From: Streptomyces sp. NBC_01428
GTDB lineage: Bacteria; Actinomycetota; Actinomycetes; Streptomycetales; Streptomycetaceae
Reading direction: 5' to 3'
Assembly (NCBI RefSeq): GCF_036231965.1
Contig: NZ_CP109499.1
Location: 5,394,001 to 5,458,000, forward strand
Length of the DNA: 64,000 bases
Below the pieces are notes generated by a model that searched no databases, was not told the origin of the DNA, and was given only the letters and a program-made list of their open reading frames with translations. The position numbers were made by a program, and so were the translations under genes. Each line of letters starts with the position of its first letter. Within the stretch, counting starts at the first letter, position 1. This document shows, one piece after another, positions 15,786 through 24,529 of the stretch.

Positions 15786-17732
15786 ATGAGCCAGCCGCCC
15801 CCGCCGCCCCCGAACCAGCCGCCGTCGGACCAGCCCCCGTCGGACCAGCCCGAGCCGAAGGAACCGCAGAAGGGCGGCTTCGGCGCGCCCCAGGACCCCC
15901 CGCCCGGCGGGTTCGGCGCCCCGCAGAGCCCCCCGCCCGGTGGCTTCGGCGCGCCGCAGAGCCCGCCCCCCGGTGGCTTCGGCGCCCCCACGCCGCCCCC
16001 GCCGCCCGCGCAGGGCCCCGGCTACGGCTACCCGCAAACCCCCCCGCCCCCGCAGACGGCACCGCCCGCGGCCCCGCCGCAGCAGCCCTACGGCTACCCG
16101 CAGACCCCGCCCCCGGCCCAGCCGGGCTACGGCTATCCCGGCCAGCCGCAGAGCCCGTACGGCGCACCCGGCCAGCCGCAGGCCCCGTACGGCGCGCCCG
16201 GTCCCTACGGCTACCCGCAGCAGCAGACCATGCCGATGCAGCCGCAGGCTCCCCAAGGGGGCTCCGGCGGCGGGAAGTTCAACGCCCAGATCGCCATCAT
16301 CGTGGCGGCCGTGGTGGTCGTCGCGCTGATCATCGGCGGCGGCGTCTGGTACGCGAACTCCTCCGGCAAGAGCGACGACAAGAAGACCTCCGCCGACTCG
16401 GGCGGCGGCACCGGCGGCAAGGGCGGCGACGGCAAGGGCACCGGCGGCACCTCGTCCAACGGACAGGAGAAGGTGCCGGCGAGCACCGCCTCCACCCCGC
16501 TGTTCCAGATCCCCGCGCCCGCCATCCCCAAGGACGACACGAGCGTGACCACGGTCGGCTCCTGGCTCACCGACAAGGTGTACGCCAAGAGCGGTGTCGC
16601 CGAGATCAACGGCTACGACCCGGACTCCGGCGCCAAGACCTGGACGATCAAGCTCCCGGGCCCGGTCTGCCAGGCGAGCCGGCACACCACCGAATCCGAC
16701 CGCACGGCGATCATCTACGAGCCCGCCATGCCCACCAAGGCGGAACCGTCGCACGGCTGCAGCCAGCTCGCCGCCATCGACCTCGACACCGGCAAGAAGC
16801 TCTGGACCCGGACGATCAAGTCCGGTGACCAGCCGATCAACCTCGACAACGTGACGGTCAGCGGCAACACGGTCGCCGCGGGCAGCACCAGCGGCGGCGG
16901 CGCGTTCGACATCTCCACCGCCAAGCCGCTCTGGGCCCCGAAGACCACCGACAGCTGCTACGACTCCGGTTACGGCGGCGGCTCGAAGCTCGTCGCGGTC
17001 CGCAAGTGCGGCGAGTACGGCAGCACGCGCCAGTTGCACATCCAGACCATCGACCCGAAGACCGGGAAGGTGATCTCCGAGTACAAGATGTCGCCGGGCA
17101 TCGAGTACGCGAGCGTCGTCTCCACCGACCCGCTGGTCGTCGCGGCCGACGTCGGCGACTCCGCCGGGGACGGCAGCGGCATCTCGGACTTCTTCTCCAT
17201 CGACAACAAGACCGGCACGCTGCGCACCAAGATCTCCGCGCCGGGCAAGACGTACGCGGCCCGCTGCGACGGCATCACCAGGATCGAGTACTGCTCCTCG
17301 CTCGCCGTCGGCAACGACAGGCTGTACATCCCGACCGAGGAGCACGACGGCTCCGGCGAGTACAGCCGGACCAACGAGATCGTCGCCTTCGACCTGGCCA
17401 CCGGCAAGCAGACCGGCCAGCGCGCGGACGCCGGGGACGGCTACACCATCACCCCGCTGCGCATGGACGGCACCAACCTCCTCGCGTACAAGCGGCCGCC
17501 GTACGACAAGGGCGGGCAGATCGTCACGATCGACGGCACCTCGTTCAAGGCGACCAAGCTCCTGGAGAACCCGGCGGACCAGTCGGTGCGCGACGCGGAG
17601 TCCAGCATGCTCCCGGAGTACGCCGAGATCCTCTTCCACGACGGGCACCTGTACATGTCCCAGGTCTTCGCCGACAAGCCGTCGACGACGGGCACCAAGG
17701 ACTACCTGGCGATCGCCTTCGGAACCAAGTAG
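15786..17732 (+). CDS. Proline-rich membrane protein with extracytoplasmic PQQ-like beta-propeller (second copy)
   Basis: A 648-residue tandem paralogue of the preceding gene, 79 bases downstream. The N-terminus carries four copies of a GGFGAPQ-type unit (DNA repeat at about 15872-15990), then YGYPQ repeats. One membrane span follows at about 167-190 (AQIAIIVAAVVVVALIIGG), then a Gly/Lys/Ser linker. The extracytoplasmic propeller has blade motifs DPDSGAKTWTIK, DLDTGKKLWTR, DPKTGKVISEY and FDLATGKQTG. Paired Cys residues in the blades may form disulfides outside the cell. Function unknown. Confidence 0.85.
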   Translation: MSQPPPPPPNQPPSDQPPSDQPEPKEPQKGGFGAPQDPPPGGFGAPQSPPPGGFGAPQSPPPGGFGAPTPPPPPAQGPGYGYPQTPPPPQTAPPAAPPQQPYGYPQTPPPAQPGYGYPGQPQSPYGAPGQPQAPYGAPGPYGYPQQQTMPMQPQAPQGGSGGGKFNAQIAIIVAAVVVVALIIGGGVWYANSSGKSDDKKTSADSGGGTGGKGGDGKGTGGTSSNGQEKVPASTASTPLFQIPAPAIPKDDTSVTTVGSWLTDKVYAKSGVAEINGYDPDSGAKTWTIKLPGPVCQASRHTTESDRTAIIYEPAMPTKAEPSHGCSQLAAIDLDTGKKLWTRTIKSGDQPINLDNVTVSGNTVAAGSTSGGGAFDISTAKPLWAPKTTDSCYDSGYGGGSKLVAVRKCGEYGSTRQLHIQTIDPKTGKVISEYKMSPGIEYASVVSTDPLVVAADVGDSAGDGSGISDFFSIDNKTGTLRTKISAPGKTYAARCDGITRIEYCSSLAVGNDRLYIPTEEHDGSGEYSRTNEIVAFDLATGKQTGQRADAGDGYTITPLRMDGTNLLAYKRPPYDKGGQIVTIDGTSFKATKLLENPADQSVRDAESSMLPEYAEILFHDGHLYMSQVFADKPSTTGTKDYLAIAFGTK

Positions 17733-17772
17733 CCCACGAAGCGGACCGTTTCGTTCGGTTCCTGTCGCGTTG

Positions 17773-17804
17773 GCGGCCCCGTCCCTGTTCAGGGGCGGGG
17801 CCGC
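17773..17804 (+). terminator. Terminator after the PQQ-propeller pair
   Basis: A 14-bp stem (17773-17786 with 17791-17804) with one G-T wobble and a GTTC loop lies 40 bases after the second propeller gene. It probably separates that operon from the LuxR-type regulator. Confidence 0.7.
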
Positions 17805-17980
17805 ACGCGTATCCGGCATCAATCCCCACGGCGAGAGAATTCGATATTCCGGGGCACTTCTCTCCGGTAGGGGAAGCGCAACGTCGAACAAGCGTGTAGC
17901 TTCCGGGGGATGGAGAGCCGGGGGGCTTCTCATCCACGGGGAACCAGTGGGGATGCTTGGGGGGACTGGGGGGTTGCCTG

Positions 17981-18691
17981 ATGGGAGTGCGGCTCATGGT
18001 GGTCGATGACCACCGACTGCTGGCCGAGGCGCTGGCCTCGGCACTGAAGCTGCGCGGGCACCGGGTGCTCGCCGCGGCGGCGCCCGCCGCGGGGGCGGCG
18101 GAGCTGGTGATCACCCGGGCGCCCGAGGTCTGCCTGATCGGCACCGCGACGCCGGCCGAGCCCGGCATCTTCGACCCGGTCGTGCGGATCAAACGTGAGC
18201 GTCCCCAGGTGGCGGTCCTGGTGCTCGGTCCGGTCCCGAACCCGCGCGGTATCGCCGCCGCGTTCGCCGCCGGCGCCTCCGGTTACGTACGCCACGACGA
18301 GCGCATCGAAGGGGTCGAGCGCGCCATCATGAAGGCGCGGGCGGGCGAGGCGGCCGTCGCGCCGCAGCTGCTCCAGGGGGCCTTCAGCGAACTGCTCAAC
18401 CCGGCGGCCCAGCCCGACGACGAGGGCCAGCGGCTGCTCCAGATGCTCACGCCCCGGGAGGTGGAGGTCCTCGTGCGGGTCGCGGACGGGGAGGACACCC
18501 GGCTCATCGCGGCCGGCATGGGCATCGCGCCCTCCACGGCCCGCACCCACGTCCAGCGGGTGCTGATGAAACTGGGCGTCGGCTCCCGTCTGGAGGCCGC
18601 GGCGCTCGCGGCCCGCACGGGACTGCTCGACCGCGCGGGCCCGATCCCGGCGCCGGCGGCACCGCACCCTTCGGAGACCGAGCCCCTCTGA
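17981..18691 (+). CDS. LuxR/NarL-type regulator with degenerate receiver domain
   Basis: A 236-residue two-domain regulator. The N-terminal receiver keeps the acidic pair (VVDDH, residues 7-11), but the strand that normally ends in the phospho-acceptor Asp reads EVCLIGTATP, and the usual Lys segment reads GYVRHDE. It is therefore probably not phosphorylated in the normal way. The C-terminal LuxR HTH is intact: LTPREVEVLVRVADGED, STARTHVQRVLMKLGV, AAALAARTGLL. ATG 17981 has only a weak G-rich ribosome-binding site; a TTG 8 codons upstream is possible. No partner kinase is adjacent. Confidence 0.85.
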   Translation: MGVRLMVVDDHRLLAEALASALKLRGHRVLAAAAPAAGAAELVITRAPEVCLIGTATPAEPGIFDPVVRIKRERPQVAVLVLGPVPNPRGIAAAFAAGASGYVRHDERIEGVERAIMKARAGEAAVAPQLLQGAFSELLNPAAQPDDEGQRLLQMLTPREVEVLVRVADGEDTRLIAAGMGIAPSTARTHVQRVLMKLGVGSRLEAAALAARTGLLDRAGPIPAPAAPHPSETEPL

Positions 18692-18762
18692 CGTCGCCCG
18701 GGCGCCTCGGTGCCCCGGCCGCTGAGATCGTTCGGCCGGGGGCCTTCCCGGTGCCACCGGCC

Positions 18763-19659
18763 TTACGGGGCCGGGGGCTTGTCCTCGTCGAAGCTGGCGA
18801 AGTACGCGGCGGCCATGTCCTCGTCCCCGTGGCCCTGGGCCGCGGCGCGGGCGAAGCGTTCGGCGGCGGCCTCGGCGACATCGAGCCGGACGCCGTTCTG
18901 CCTCCCGGCCGTGACGATCAGCCGGGCGTCCTTCTCGGCGGTCGTGACGGCGAACGCGGCGGGGGAGAGCCGCTCCTCCAGGACGAGGCCGGCCTTGGCG
19001 TGCAGATAGCCCATGTCGAGCGGTCCGCCGGCGATGAGGCCGAAGAAGTCCTGCGGGTCGACCCCGAGCCCCTTCGCCAGCGCGAGGGCCTCGCCGGTCG
19101 CGGCGGTGGCCGCCAGGACCCAGCTGTTGGCGACGAGCTTGAGCCGGGTGGCGCTGCCCGCCGCTCCGTCCTCGCCGGTCCACACGGTCCGCGAGCCGAC
19201 CGCGTCGAAGACCGGCGTCACCGCGTCCCGCGCGGCCATCGGGCCCGCGGCCAGCACGGTCAGCTGTCCGGCCTCCGCGGGGGCGCGTGTCCCGAGGACC
19301 GGCGCGTCGAAGAAGGCGAGCCCGTGCGCGCGGGCGAAGCCGGCGAGTTCCGCGACGGCGTCGATCCCGGCGGTCGTGGACTGCGCCCAGACGGCCCCGT
19401 CGCGCAGCCCGGGCGCCGCCTGCCGCATCGTGTCGAGGGTGGCGGGCCCGTCGTACAGCATGGTCAGGACGACATCGGCGCCCCGCACGGCCTCCTCGGG
19501 CGACGCCGCGACGTACGCGCCGTCGGCGGCCAGCGGTTCGGCCTTGGCGGCGGTACGGTTCCAGACCCGGACGGTGTGCCCGGCCCGGGCGATGTTCCGG
19601 GCCATCGCGGCCCCCATGATCCCGGTACCGAGGACGCTGACGGTGAGTGTGTCGTTCAT
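18763..19659 (-). CDS. NAD(P)-dependent oxidoreductase, 3-hydroxyisobutyrate dehydrogenase/6PGDH-like
   Basis: A 298-residue member of the beta-hydroxyacid dehydrogenase family. The Rossmann motif VLGTGIMGAAMARNIARAGH opens the protein. DAPVLGTRAPAEAGQL matches the substrate signature DAPVSGG.. in altered form. KLVANSWVLAATAATGEALALAKGLG carries the family's catalytic Lys. ATG 19659 (MNDTLTVSVLGTG) is preceded by GGGAAGG. The true substrate cannot be told from sequence. It converges on the LuxR-type gene. Confidence 0.88.
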   Translation of the reverse strand: MNDTLTVSVLGTGIMGAAMARNIARAGHTVRVWNRTAAKAEPLAADGAYVAASPEEAVRGADVVLTMLYDGPATLDTMRQAAPGLRDGAVWAQSTTAGIDAVAELAGFARAHGLAFFDAPVLGTRAPAEAGQLTVLAAGPMAARDAVTPVFDAVGSRTVWTGEDGAAGSATRLKLVANSWVLAATAATGEALALAKGLGVDPQDFFGLIAGGPLDMGYLHAKAGLVLEERLSPAAFAVTTAEKDARLIVTAGRQNGVRLDVAEAAAERFARAAAQGHGDEDMAAAYFASFDEDKPPAP

Positions 19660-19714
19660 GGGGTCAGCCTTCCCGCTGGGCACGATTCATGCGCGACGCC
19701 CCGCCCTTCGACGG

Positions 19715-21001
19715 TCAGCCGCCGTAGCCGTCCAGCAGGATCCGCCGGGCCACCGTCCTGCGGACGCCCGCGAGCTCCGCCGCGATGCGTCCCTCACGGC
19801 CGGCGTCGGAGACGACCGCGGGCGGTACGGGCGGTGCGAGGAGCAGCGCGGTCTGGCGCAGATGGGTCGGCGGGTGGGTGGAGTCGACGCTGTGCCCCCG
19901 CCGGATGCCGGCCCGGCGCTGGCGCTCGCGTTCGTGTTCCGGGACGGACCTCAGGTCGGTGGCGAGACGCTCCCACAGCCCGTCGATCCGCTCGTCGTCG
20001 TGCCGGGATCCGCCCCGTCCGCGCAGCGCGGAACCGTTGGCCTCGCGCATCAGCGTGACCTCGGCCGACTCGGAGACGAGCAGCCGGTCGAGGACCCCCA
20101 CCGCTGCCTCGGTCGACCCGGCGCGGGCGGCCAGCCGGTCGGCGAGGTACTCGCAGCGCTGGGTGGCGCGCAGGGTCAGCAGATCGAGGAGGAGCAGCAG
20201 CCCGGTCAGGAGCCAACGCGGCACGGTGAAGAACGCGTTGACGACCACCTCGAGCAGGGTGGGCTCCCGGTAGGGGTGGAAGAAGTACAGCCAGGTGTTC
20301 AGCGACCGGTAGGCGGCCCCGACGACCCGCCCGTGGCGTGTGTCGCCGTTGCTGTAGTGGCCCAGTTCGTGACCGAGCAGGGCGATCCGCTGCTGGGGCG
20401 TGAGGATCTCCCACAGGGGCAGCCCCAGGACGAGCAGGCGGCGGTTCCGGATCCCGTAGGTCCCGACGCTCGCGTTCACCCTGTCGTCGACGGCGATCGT
20501 GTCGACTCCGCGGGTGCCGACGACGGTGGCCACCTCGTCGACGAGGGCGAACAGCTCCGGTGCGTCGGCGCGGTGCAGCACGAGCGCGTCCTCGGCCAGG
20601 CGCGGCAGCCGGGGTCTGATCGACCATGCGAGGCCGAGCAGCAGCAGACCCGGCACCATGCCGAAGCCGCCCCACCCCCGGATCAGGAAACCGAGGCCGG
20701 CCACGACGACGGCCACGGTCAGGGCGTGGATGGCGAGGGCGAGCGCGTAGGTGAGCACCGAGGCGGTGTCGCGCCGGGCGCGCAGGGCCCCGCCCGCGGT
20801 CAGTTCGGCCAGCAGTCGCTCGCTGTGGCGTCGGGTCCGGTGGCGCCGGGCCCGCGCGAGCCGGCCCGGCTTCTCCTCGGGCGGCGTGGGGTCGACGTTC
20901 CAGTCGCAGGCGGCGCACCACGCGCTGAACCTGCTGTGGACGCGGATCTCGCTCCCGCAGTCCGGGCATCCCCGGACCGATTCCTCCGTGGTGGTGTGCA
21001 T
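19715..21001 (-). CDS. M48 family zinc metallopeptidase with N-terminal zinc ribbon
   Basis: A 428-residue membrane peptidase. An N-terminal CPDCGSEI...CAACDW pair forms a small zinc ribbon. Two membrane spans lie at about 85-125. HELGHYSNGD at 211-220 holds the HExxH site of M48 (HtpX/Ste24-like) proteases. EYLADRLAARAGS further on supplies the third zinc ligand (Glu) and the usual D-x-x-A. The tail has THPPTHLR, common in M48 relatives. ATG 21001 follows GGGGAGAG. It probably takes part in envelope protein turnover. Confidence 0.9.
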   Translation of the reverse strand: MHTTTEESVRGCPDCGSEIRVHSRFSAWCAACDWNVDPTPPEEKPGRLARARRHRTRRHSERLLAELTAGGALRARRDTASVLTYALALAIHALTVAVVVAGLGFLIRGWGGFGMVPGLLLLGLAWSIRPRLPRLAEDALVLHRADAPELFALVDEVATVVGTRGVDTIAVDDRVNASVGTYGIRNRRLLVLGLPLWEILTPQQRIALLGHELGHYSNGDTRHGRVVGAAYRSLNTWLYFFHPYREPTLLEVVVNAFFTVPRWLLTGLLLLLDLLTLRATQRCEYLADRLAARAGSTEAAVGVLDRLLVSESAEVTLMREANGSALRGRGGSRHDDERIDGLWERLATDLRSVPEHERERQRRAGIRRGHSVDSTHPPTHLRQTALLLAPPVPPAVVSDAGREGRIAAELAGVRRTVARRILLDGYGG

Positions 21002-21152
21002 CGTGGACTCTCCCCTGCCCCCACGGCCCCTCCCCAGAGGCCGCCTGTACATGACACAGCGAAGCTGATCACACGGGTGTCACCGCGTAAAGCGCCTGGT
21101 CCGGGCAGAGTTGGGGTTCCTGCCGGGCCGGGCGCCTCGCCGGTACATGCCT

Positions 21153-21185
21153 CGGGGCCGGGTTCCCGTGGGAACTCCGGCCCCG
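21153..21185 (-). terminator. Terminator of the symporter operon
   Basis: A near-perfect hairpin (21153-21161 with 21177-21185, and inner GTTCCC/GGGAAC pair 62-67 with 70-75) lies just downstream of the small membrane gene on the minus strand. It separates that operon from the M48 gene. Confidence 0.7.
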
Positions 21186-21208
21186 GGCAGCGGGGTTGAG
21201 CGGTGGAG

Positions 21209-21526
21209 CTACTCCTTCGGACCGGTGGTGTCGTCGGCCGGGATGTCCGGGACCGGGGCCGCCAGGGGGCGGAGCCAGAGCCAGCCCACGAAGAACAGGC
21301 CGAGGATCAGCATGCCGAGGCCGGTCCACAGGTTGATGTTGACGCCGACCGCCTTGTCGATGTCGGCGTCGGAGGCCGTGATGCCGGCGATCGTGAGGAT
21401 GATGCCGTAGAGGACGAACAGGCCGCCGATGATGAGGCGGATGTCGAACAGGCGAGCGGCGGTCGTGGACTCCTTCTGAAGTTCCGTGACCTCGCGCTGG
21501 ACGTCGCGTTCGGGATTGTCGGACAT
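21209..21526 (-). CDS. Small two-span membrane protein, partner of the sodium:solute symporter
   Basis: A 105-residue protein with a charged N-terminus (MSDNPERDVQREVTELQKE) and two membrane spans (IIGGLFVLYGIILTIAG and LWTGLGMLILGLFFVGWLW). It lies 37 bases after the symporter stop on the same strand, so the two are likely one operon. Other SSS-family symporters also have a small membrane companion (DUF485 and similar). I do not recognise a named family. The coupling suggests a subunit or stability factor. Confidence 0.75.
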   Translation of the reverse strand: MSDNPERDVQREVTELQKESTTAARLFDIRLIIGGLFVLYGIILTIAGITASDADIDKAVGVNINLWTGLGMLILGLFFVGWLWLRPLAAPVPDIPADDTTGPKE

Positions 21527-21563
21527 GGTTTCTTGATTCTCCCTCGTCGGAAGTCGGAACTCG

Positions 21564-23261
21564 TCAGAGCGAGAACGGGATGTAGCAGGCGGCCGCCAGG
21601 ATCACGGCACCCCAGCCGAGCAGCGCCGGCCTGCGGTACCAGGCGTCGTCACCGGCGGCCGGCGGCTCGGCCATGCCGGGCGAGCGGGTGCCGTAGACCA
21701 GCCCCTCCAGCTCCTCGGCCGGCTTCGGGGCGGTGAACAGCGACACCGCGACCATGACCACGGCACCGGCGACGAAGCCGGCGATCGCGGAGACGAAGTT
21801 GGCGCCCTGGTCGGAGGGGAAGCCGATGATGCCCTGCTTGTAGAAGACGAAGTAGTTCACCATCGCGGCCGTCGTACCGGCCAGCAGACCCCAGAAGCCC
21901 GACTTCACCGACGCGCGCTTCCAGAACATGCCGACGATGAAGACCACGAACATCGGCACGTTGAAGAAGGAGAAGAGCGTCTGGAGGTAGCTCATGATGT
22001 TGGAGAACGACGACGCCAGGAAGGCCGTGCCCATCGACGCCAGGACACCGATCACGGTGATCCCGCGGCCGAAGCGCACGTAGTACGCGTCCTCGCGGTC
22101 CTTGACCACGTACCGCGCCCAGATATCGGTCGTGAACACGGTGTTGAAGGACGAGACGTTGGCCGCCATGCCCGCCATGAACGCGGCCAGCAGACCGGTC
22201 ACGGCGATGCCGAGGACACCGTTCGGCAGCAACTCCTGCATCAGGTACGGGATCGCGTCGTTGTACTGCAGATTCCCCTTCATCCCGATCTTCGGGACCA
22301 GGACGGCCGCGACCAGGCCCGGGATCATCACCAGGAACACGATGAAGATCTTCGGGTAGGCCGCGATGAGCGGGGTGCGCTGCGCGGCGGAGAGGTTCTT
22401 CGCGGACAGCGCGCGCTGCACCTCCGCGAAGTTCGTCGTCCAGTAGCCGAAGGACAGCACGAAGCCGAGACCGAGCACGATGGTCAGCCAGTTGGCGCCG
22501 AGCGGGTTGGCGCTGCCGATGCCGGTGCCGCCCCAGGCCGTCGTGAAGTTGTGGCCGTGCGACGCGTCGAGGGAGTCCGTCAGACCGTCCCAGCCGCCGA
22601 CCCGCTTCAGGCCGAGCGCGGCGATCGGGATCAGCGCCGCCAGGATCACGAAGAACTGGAGGACCTCGTTGTAGATCGCGGAGGACAGCCCGCCGAGGGT
22701 GATGTAGGCGAGCACGAAGAAGCCGGCGACGACGATCGCCACCCACTGCGGCCAGCCGAGGAGCGCCTCGACGACGATCGCGAGCGAGTACAGGTTGACG
22801 CCGGCGATGAGGATCGCGGCGAAGGCGAACAGGATCGAACTCAGCAGGTGCGCGTACTTGTCGAAGCGCAGGAAGAGGAACTCCGGCACCGAGCGGACCT
22901 TGGAGCCGTAGTAGAACGGCATCATCACCAGGCCCAGGAAGACCATCGCCGGGATGGCGCCGATCCAGTACCAGTGCACGGTGTAGACGCCGTACTGGGC
23001 GCTGTTGGCCGCCATGCCGAGGATCTCGGTGGCCCCGAGGTTCGCCGAGATGAACGCGAGGCCGGTGATCCAGGCCGGGAGCGAGCGCCCGGAGAGGAAG
23101 AAGTCGAGGCTCGTCTTGACGGAGCTACGGGCCGCGAAGCCGATGCCGAGGACGACCACGAAGTAGATGCCGAGGATCGTGTAGTCGAGTGCGTTCGTGG
23201 GGAGCCGCAGCTCGGCGGCCAGCACGCTGCCCGATGGTGGGAGATATGTGGGGGACTGCAT
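21564..23261 (-). CDS. Sodium:solute symporter (SSS family), probable sugar transporter
   Basis: A 565-residue membrane protein with about 14 spans. DYTILGIYFVVVLGIGF, FLSGRSLPAWITGLAFISA, GYWTTNFAEVQRALSAKN and the conserved AFMAGMAANVSSFNT segment identify the SSS (PF00474) family. It is divergent from galT-galE-galK and shares an AT-rich promoter region with them, which suggests galactose or a related sugar as the substrate. Sequence alone does not prove this. ATG 23261 is the only plausible start near the first span. Confidence 0.88.
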   Translation of the reverse strand: MQSPTYLPPSGSVLAAELRLPTNALDYTILGIYFVVVLGIGFAARSSVKTSLDFFLSGRSLPAWITGLAFISANLGATEILGMAANSAQYGVYTVHWYWIGAIPAMVFLGLVMMPFYYGSKVRSVPEFLFLRFDKYAHLLSSILFAFAAILIAGVNLYSLAIVVEALLGWPQWVAIVVAGFFVLAYITLGGLSSAIYNEVLQFFVILAALIPIAALGLKRVGGWDGLTDSLDASHGHNFTTAWGGTGIGSANPLGANWLTIVLGLGFVLSFGYWTTNFAEVQRALSAKNLSAAQRTPLIAAYPKIFIVFLVMIPGLVAAVLVPKIGMKGNLQYNDAIPYLMQELLPNGVLGIAVTGLLAAFMAGMAANVSSFNTVFTTDIWARYVVKDREDAYYVRFGRGITVIGVLASMGTAFLASSFSNIMSYLQTLFSFFNVPMFVVFIVGMFWKRASVKSGFWGLLAGTTAAMVNYFVFYKQGIIGFPSDQGANFVSAIAGFVAGAVVMVAVSLFTAPKPAEELEGLVYGTRSPGMAEPPAAGDDAWYRRPALLGWGAVILAAACYIPFSL

Positions 23262-23440
23262 CAGAACTCGCTTCGTCGCGTGAACGTATCGGACCGGAAC
23301 CTACGCCGCCGCTTCTAATAAATGAACACTTCCGATGGTGTCCTTTGTTTGATTGTGATGTTGACGGCGCTGGTGCCTTGTGGTTTGTTATGTTCGGTTA
23401 TGTTTGAAGGTTTGAGCGGGTGTGGATGGGGAGTCCGACA
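23262..23440. promoter_or_regulatory. Divergent gal/symporter promoter region, AT-rich
   Basis: One counted row (23341-23400) is only 45% G+C, against about 70% in the genes. It holds TGTGAT at 23354-23359, TTGACG at 23361-23366, and two TTATGTT copies at 23388-23394 and 23398-23404. From memory, a TGTGAT hexamer operator was described at the galactose-inducible galP1 promoter of Streptomyces; this is not verified here. It should control galTEK and the symporter together. Confidence 0.55.
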
Positions 23441-24529
23441 GTGAAGAAGACCTCGACCCGGCTGGCCGACGGTCGTGAGCTCATCTACTACGACGCACGG
23501 GACGACCAGGTCCGCGACGCGGTGGACCGGCGTCCGCTCGACCCGACCGTCACCACCTCCGAGGTGCGCCGCGACCCGCTGCTCGGGGACGCCGTCGCGA
23601 TCGCCTCGCACCGCCAGGGCCGCACCTATCACCCGCCGGCCGACGAGTGCCCGCTGTGCCCGTCCTCGGGCGACCGGCTGAGTGAGATCCCCGACTCCTC
23701 GTACGACGTCGTGGTCTTCGAGAACCGTTTCCCCTCGCTGGCCGGCGACGCGGGCCGCTGCGAGGTCGTCTGCTTCACCTCCGACCACGACGCGTCCTTC
23801 GCCGATCTGACGGAGCGGCAGGCGGCACTCGTGCTGGAGGCGTGGACGGACCGCACGGCCGAGCTGTCGCATCTGCCCTCCGTGGAACAGGTCTTCTGCT
23901 TCGAGAACCGGGGCGCCGAGATCGGCGTGACACTCGGTCACCCTCACGGGCAGATCTACGGCTACCCCTTCACCACGCCGCGTACCGCCCTGATGTTGCG
24001 GTCGCTCGCGGCCCACAAGGAGGCGACCGGCGGCGAGAACCTGTTCGACGAGGTCGTCGCGAAGGAAGTGGCGGACGGTTCACGCGTCGTCCTGTCGAGT
24101 GACCACTGGGTCGCCTTCGTGCCCTACGCCGCCCACTGGCCCTACGAGGTCCACCTCTACCCCCGCCGCCGCGTCCCCGACCTGCTCGGCCTCGACGAGG
24201 AGGCGCGCACAGAGTTCCCCCAGGTCTATCTGGAACTCTTGAGGCGCTTCGACCGGATCTTCGACGGCCTGGACGGTGCGAAGGACGGGACGAGCGGGTC
24301 CCCGACGCCGTACATCGCGGCCTGGCACCAGGCCCCCTTCGGCCCGCTCGACGAGTTCGAGGGCGTCAACCGCGACGACTTCGCACTCCACCTCGAGCTT
24401 TTCACCATTCGCCGCACTTCCGGCAAGCTGAAGTTCCTCGCGGGTTCCGAGTCCGGCATGAGCGTGTTCATCAACGACGTGCCGCCGGAGACCGCGGCTC
24501 AGCGACTGCGAGAGGTAGCGAGTTCATGA
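23441..24529 (+). CDS. galT: Galactose-1-phosphate uridylyltransferase
   Basis: A Leloir pathway enzyme that exchanges Gal-1-P with UDP-glucose through a uridylyl-His intermediate. TLGHPHGQIY holds the catalytic H-P-H. Zinc ligands come from CPLC. YAAHWPYEVHLYPRR and WHQAPFG are conserved. GTG 23441 (MKKTSTRLADGRELIYYD) follows GGGGAG at 8 bases. Starts at 23420 and 23426 would add a few non-conserved residues. The gene is the first of galT-galE-galK, and its stop overlaps galE by ATGA. Confidence 0.95.
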   Translation: MKKTSTRLADGRELIYYDARDDQVRDAVDRRPLDPTVTTSEVRRDPLLGDAVAIASHRQGRTYHPPADECPLCPSSGDRLSEIPDSSYDVVVFENRFPSLAGDAGRCEVVCFTSDHDASFADLTERQAALVLEAWTDRTAELSHLPSVEQVFCFENRGAEIGVTLGHPHGQIYGYPFTTPRTALMLRSLAAHKEATGGENLFDEVVAKEVADGSRVVLSSDHWVAFVPYAAHWPYEVHLYPRRRVPDLLGLDEEARTEFPQVYLELLRRFDRIFDGLDGAKDGTSGSPTPYIAAWHQAPFGPLDEFEGVNRDDFALHLELFTIRRTSGKLKFLAGSESGMSVFINDVPPETAAQRLREVASS

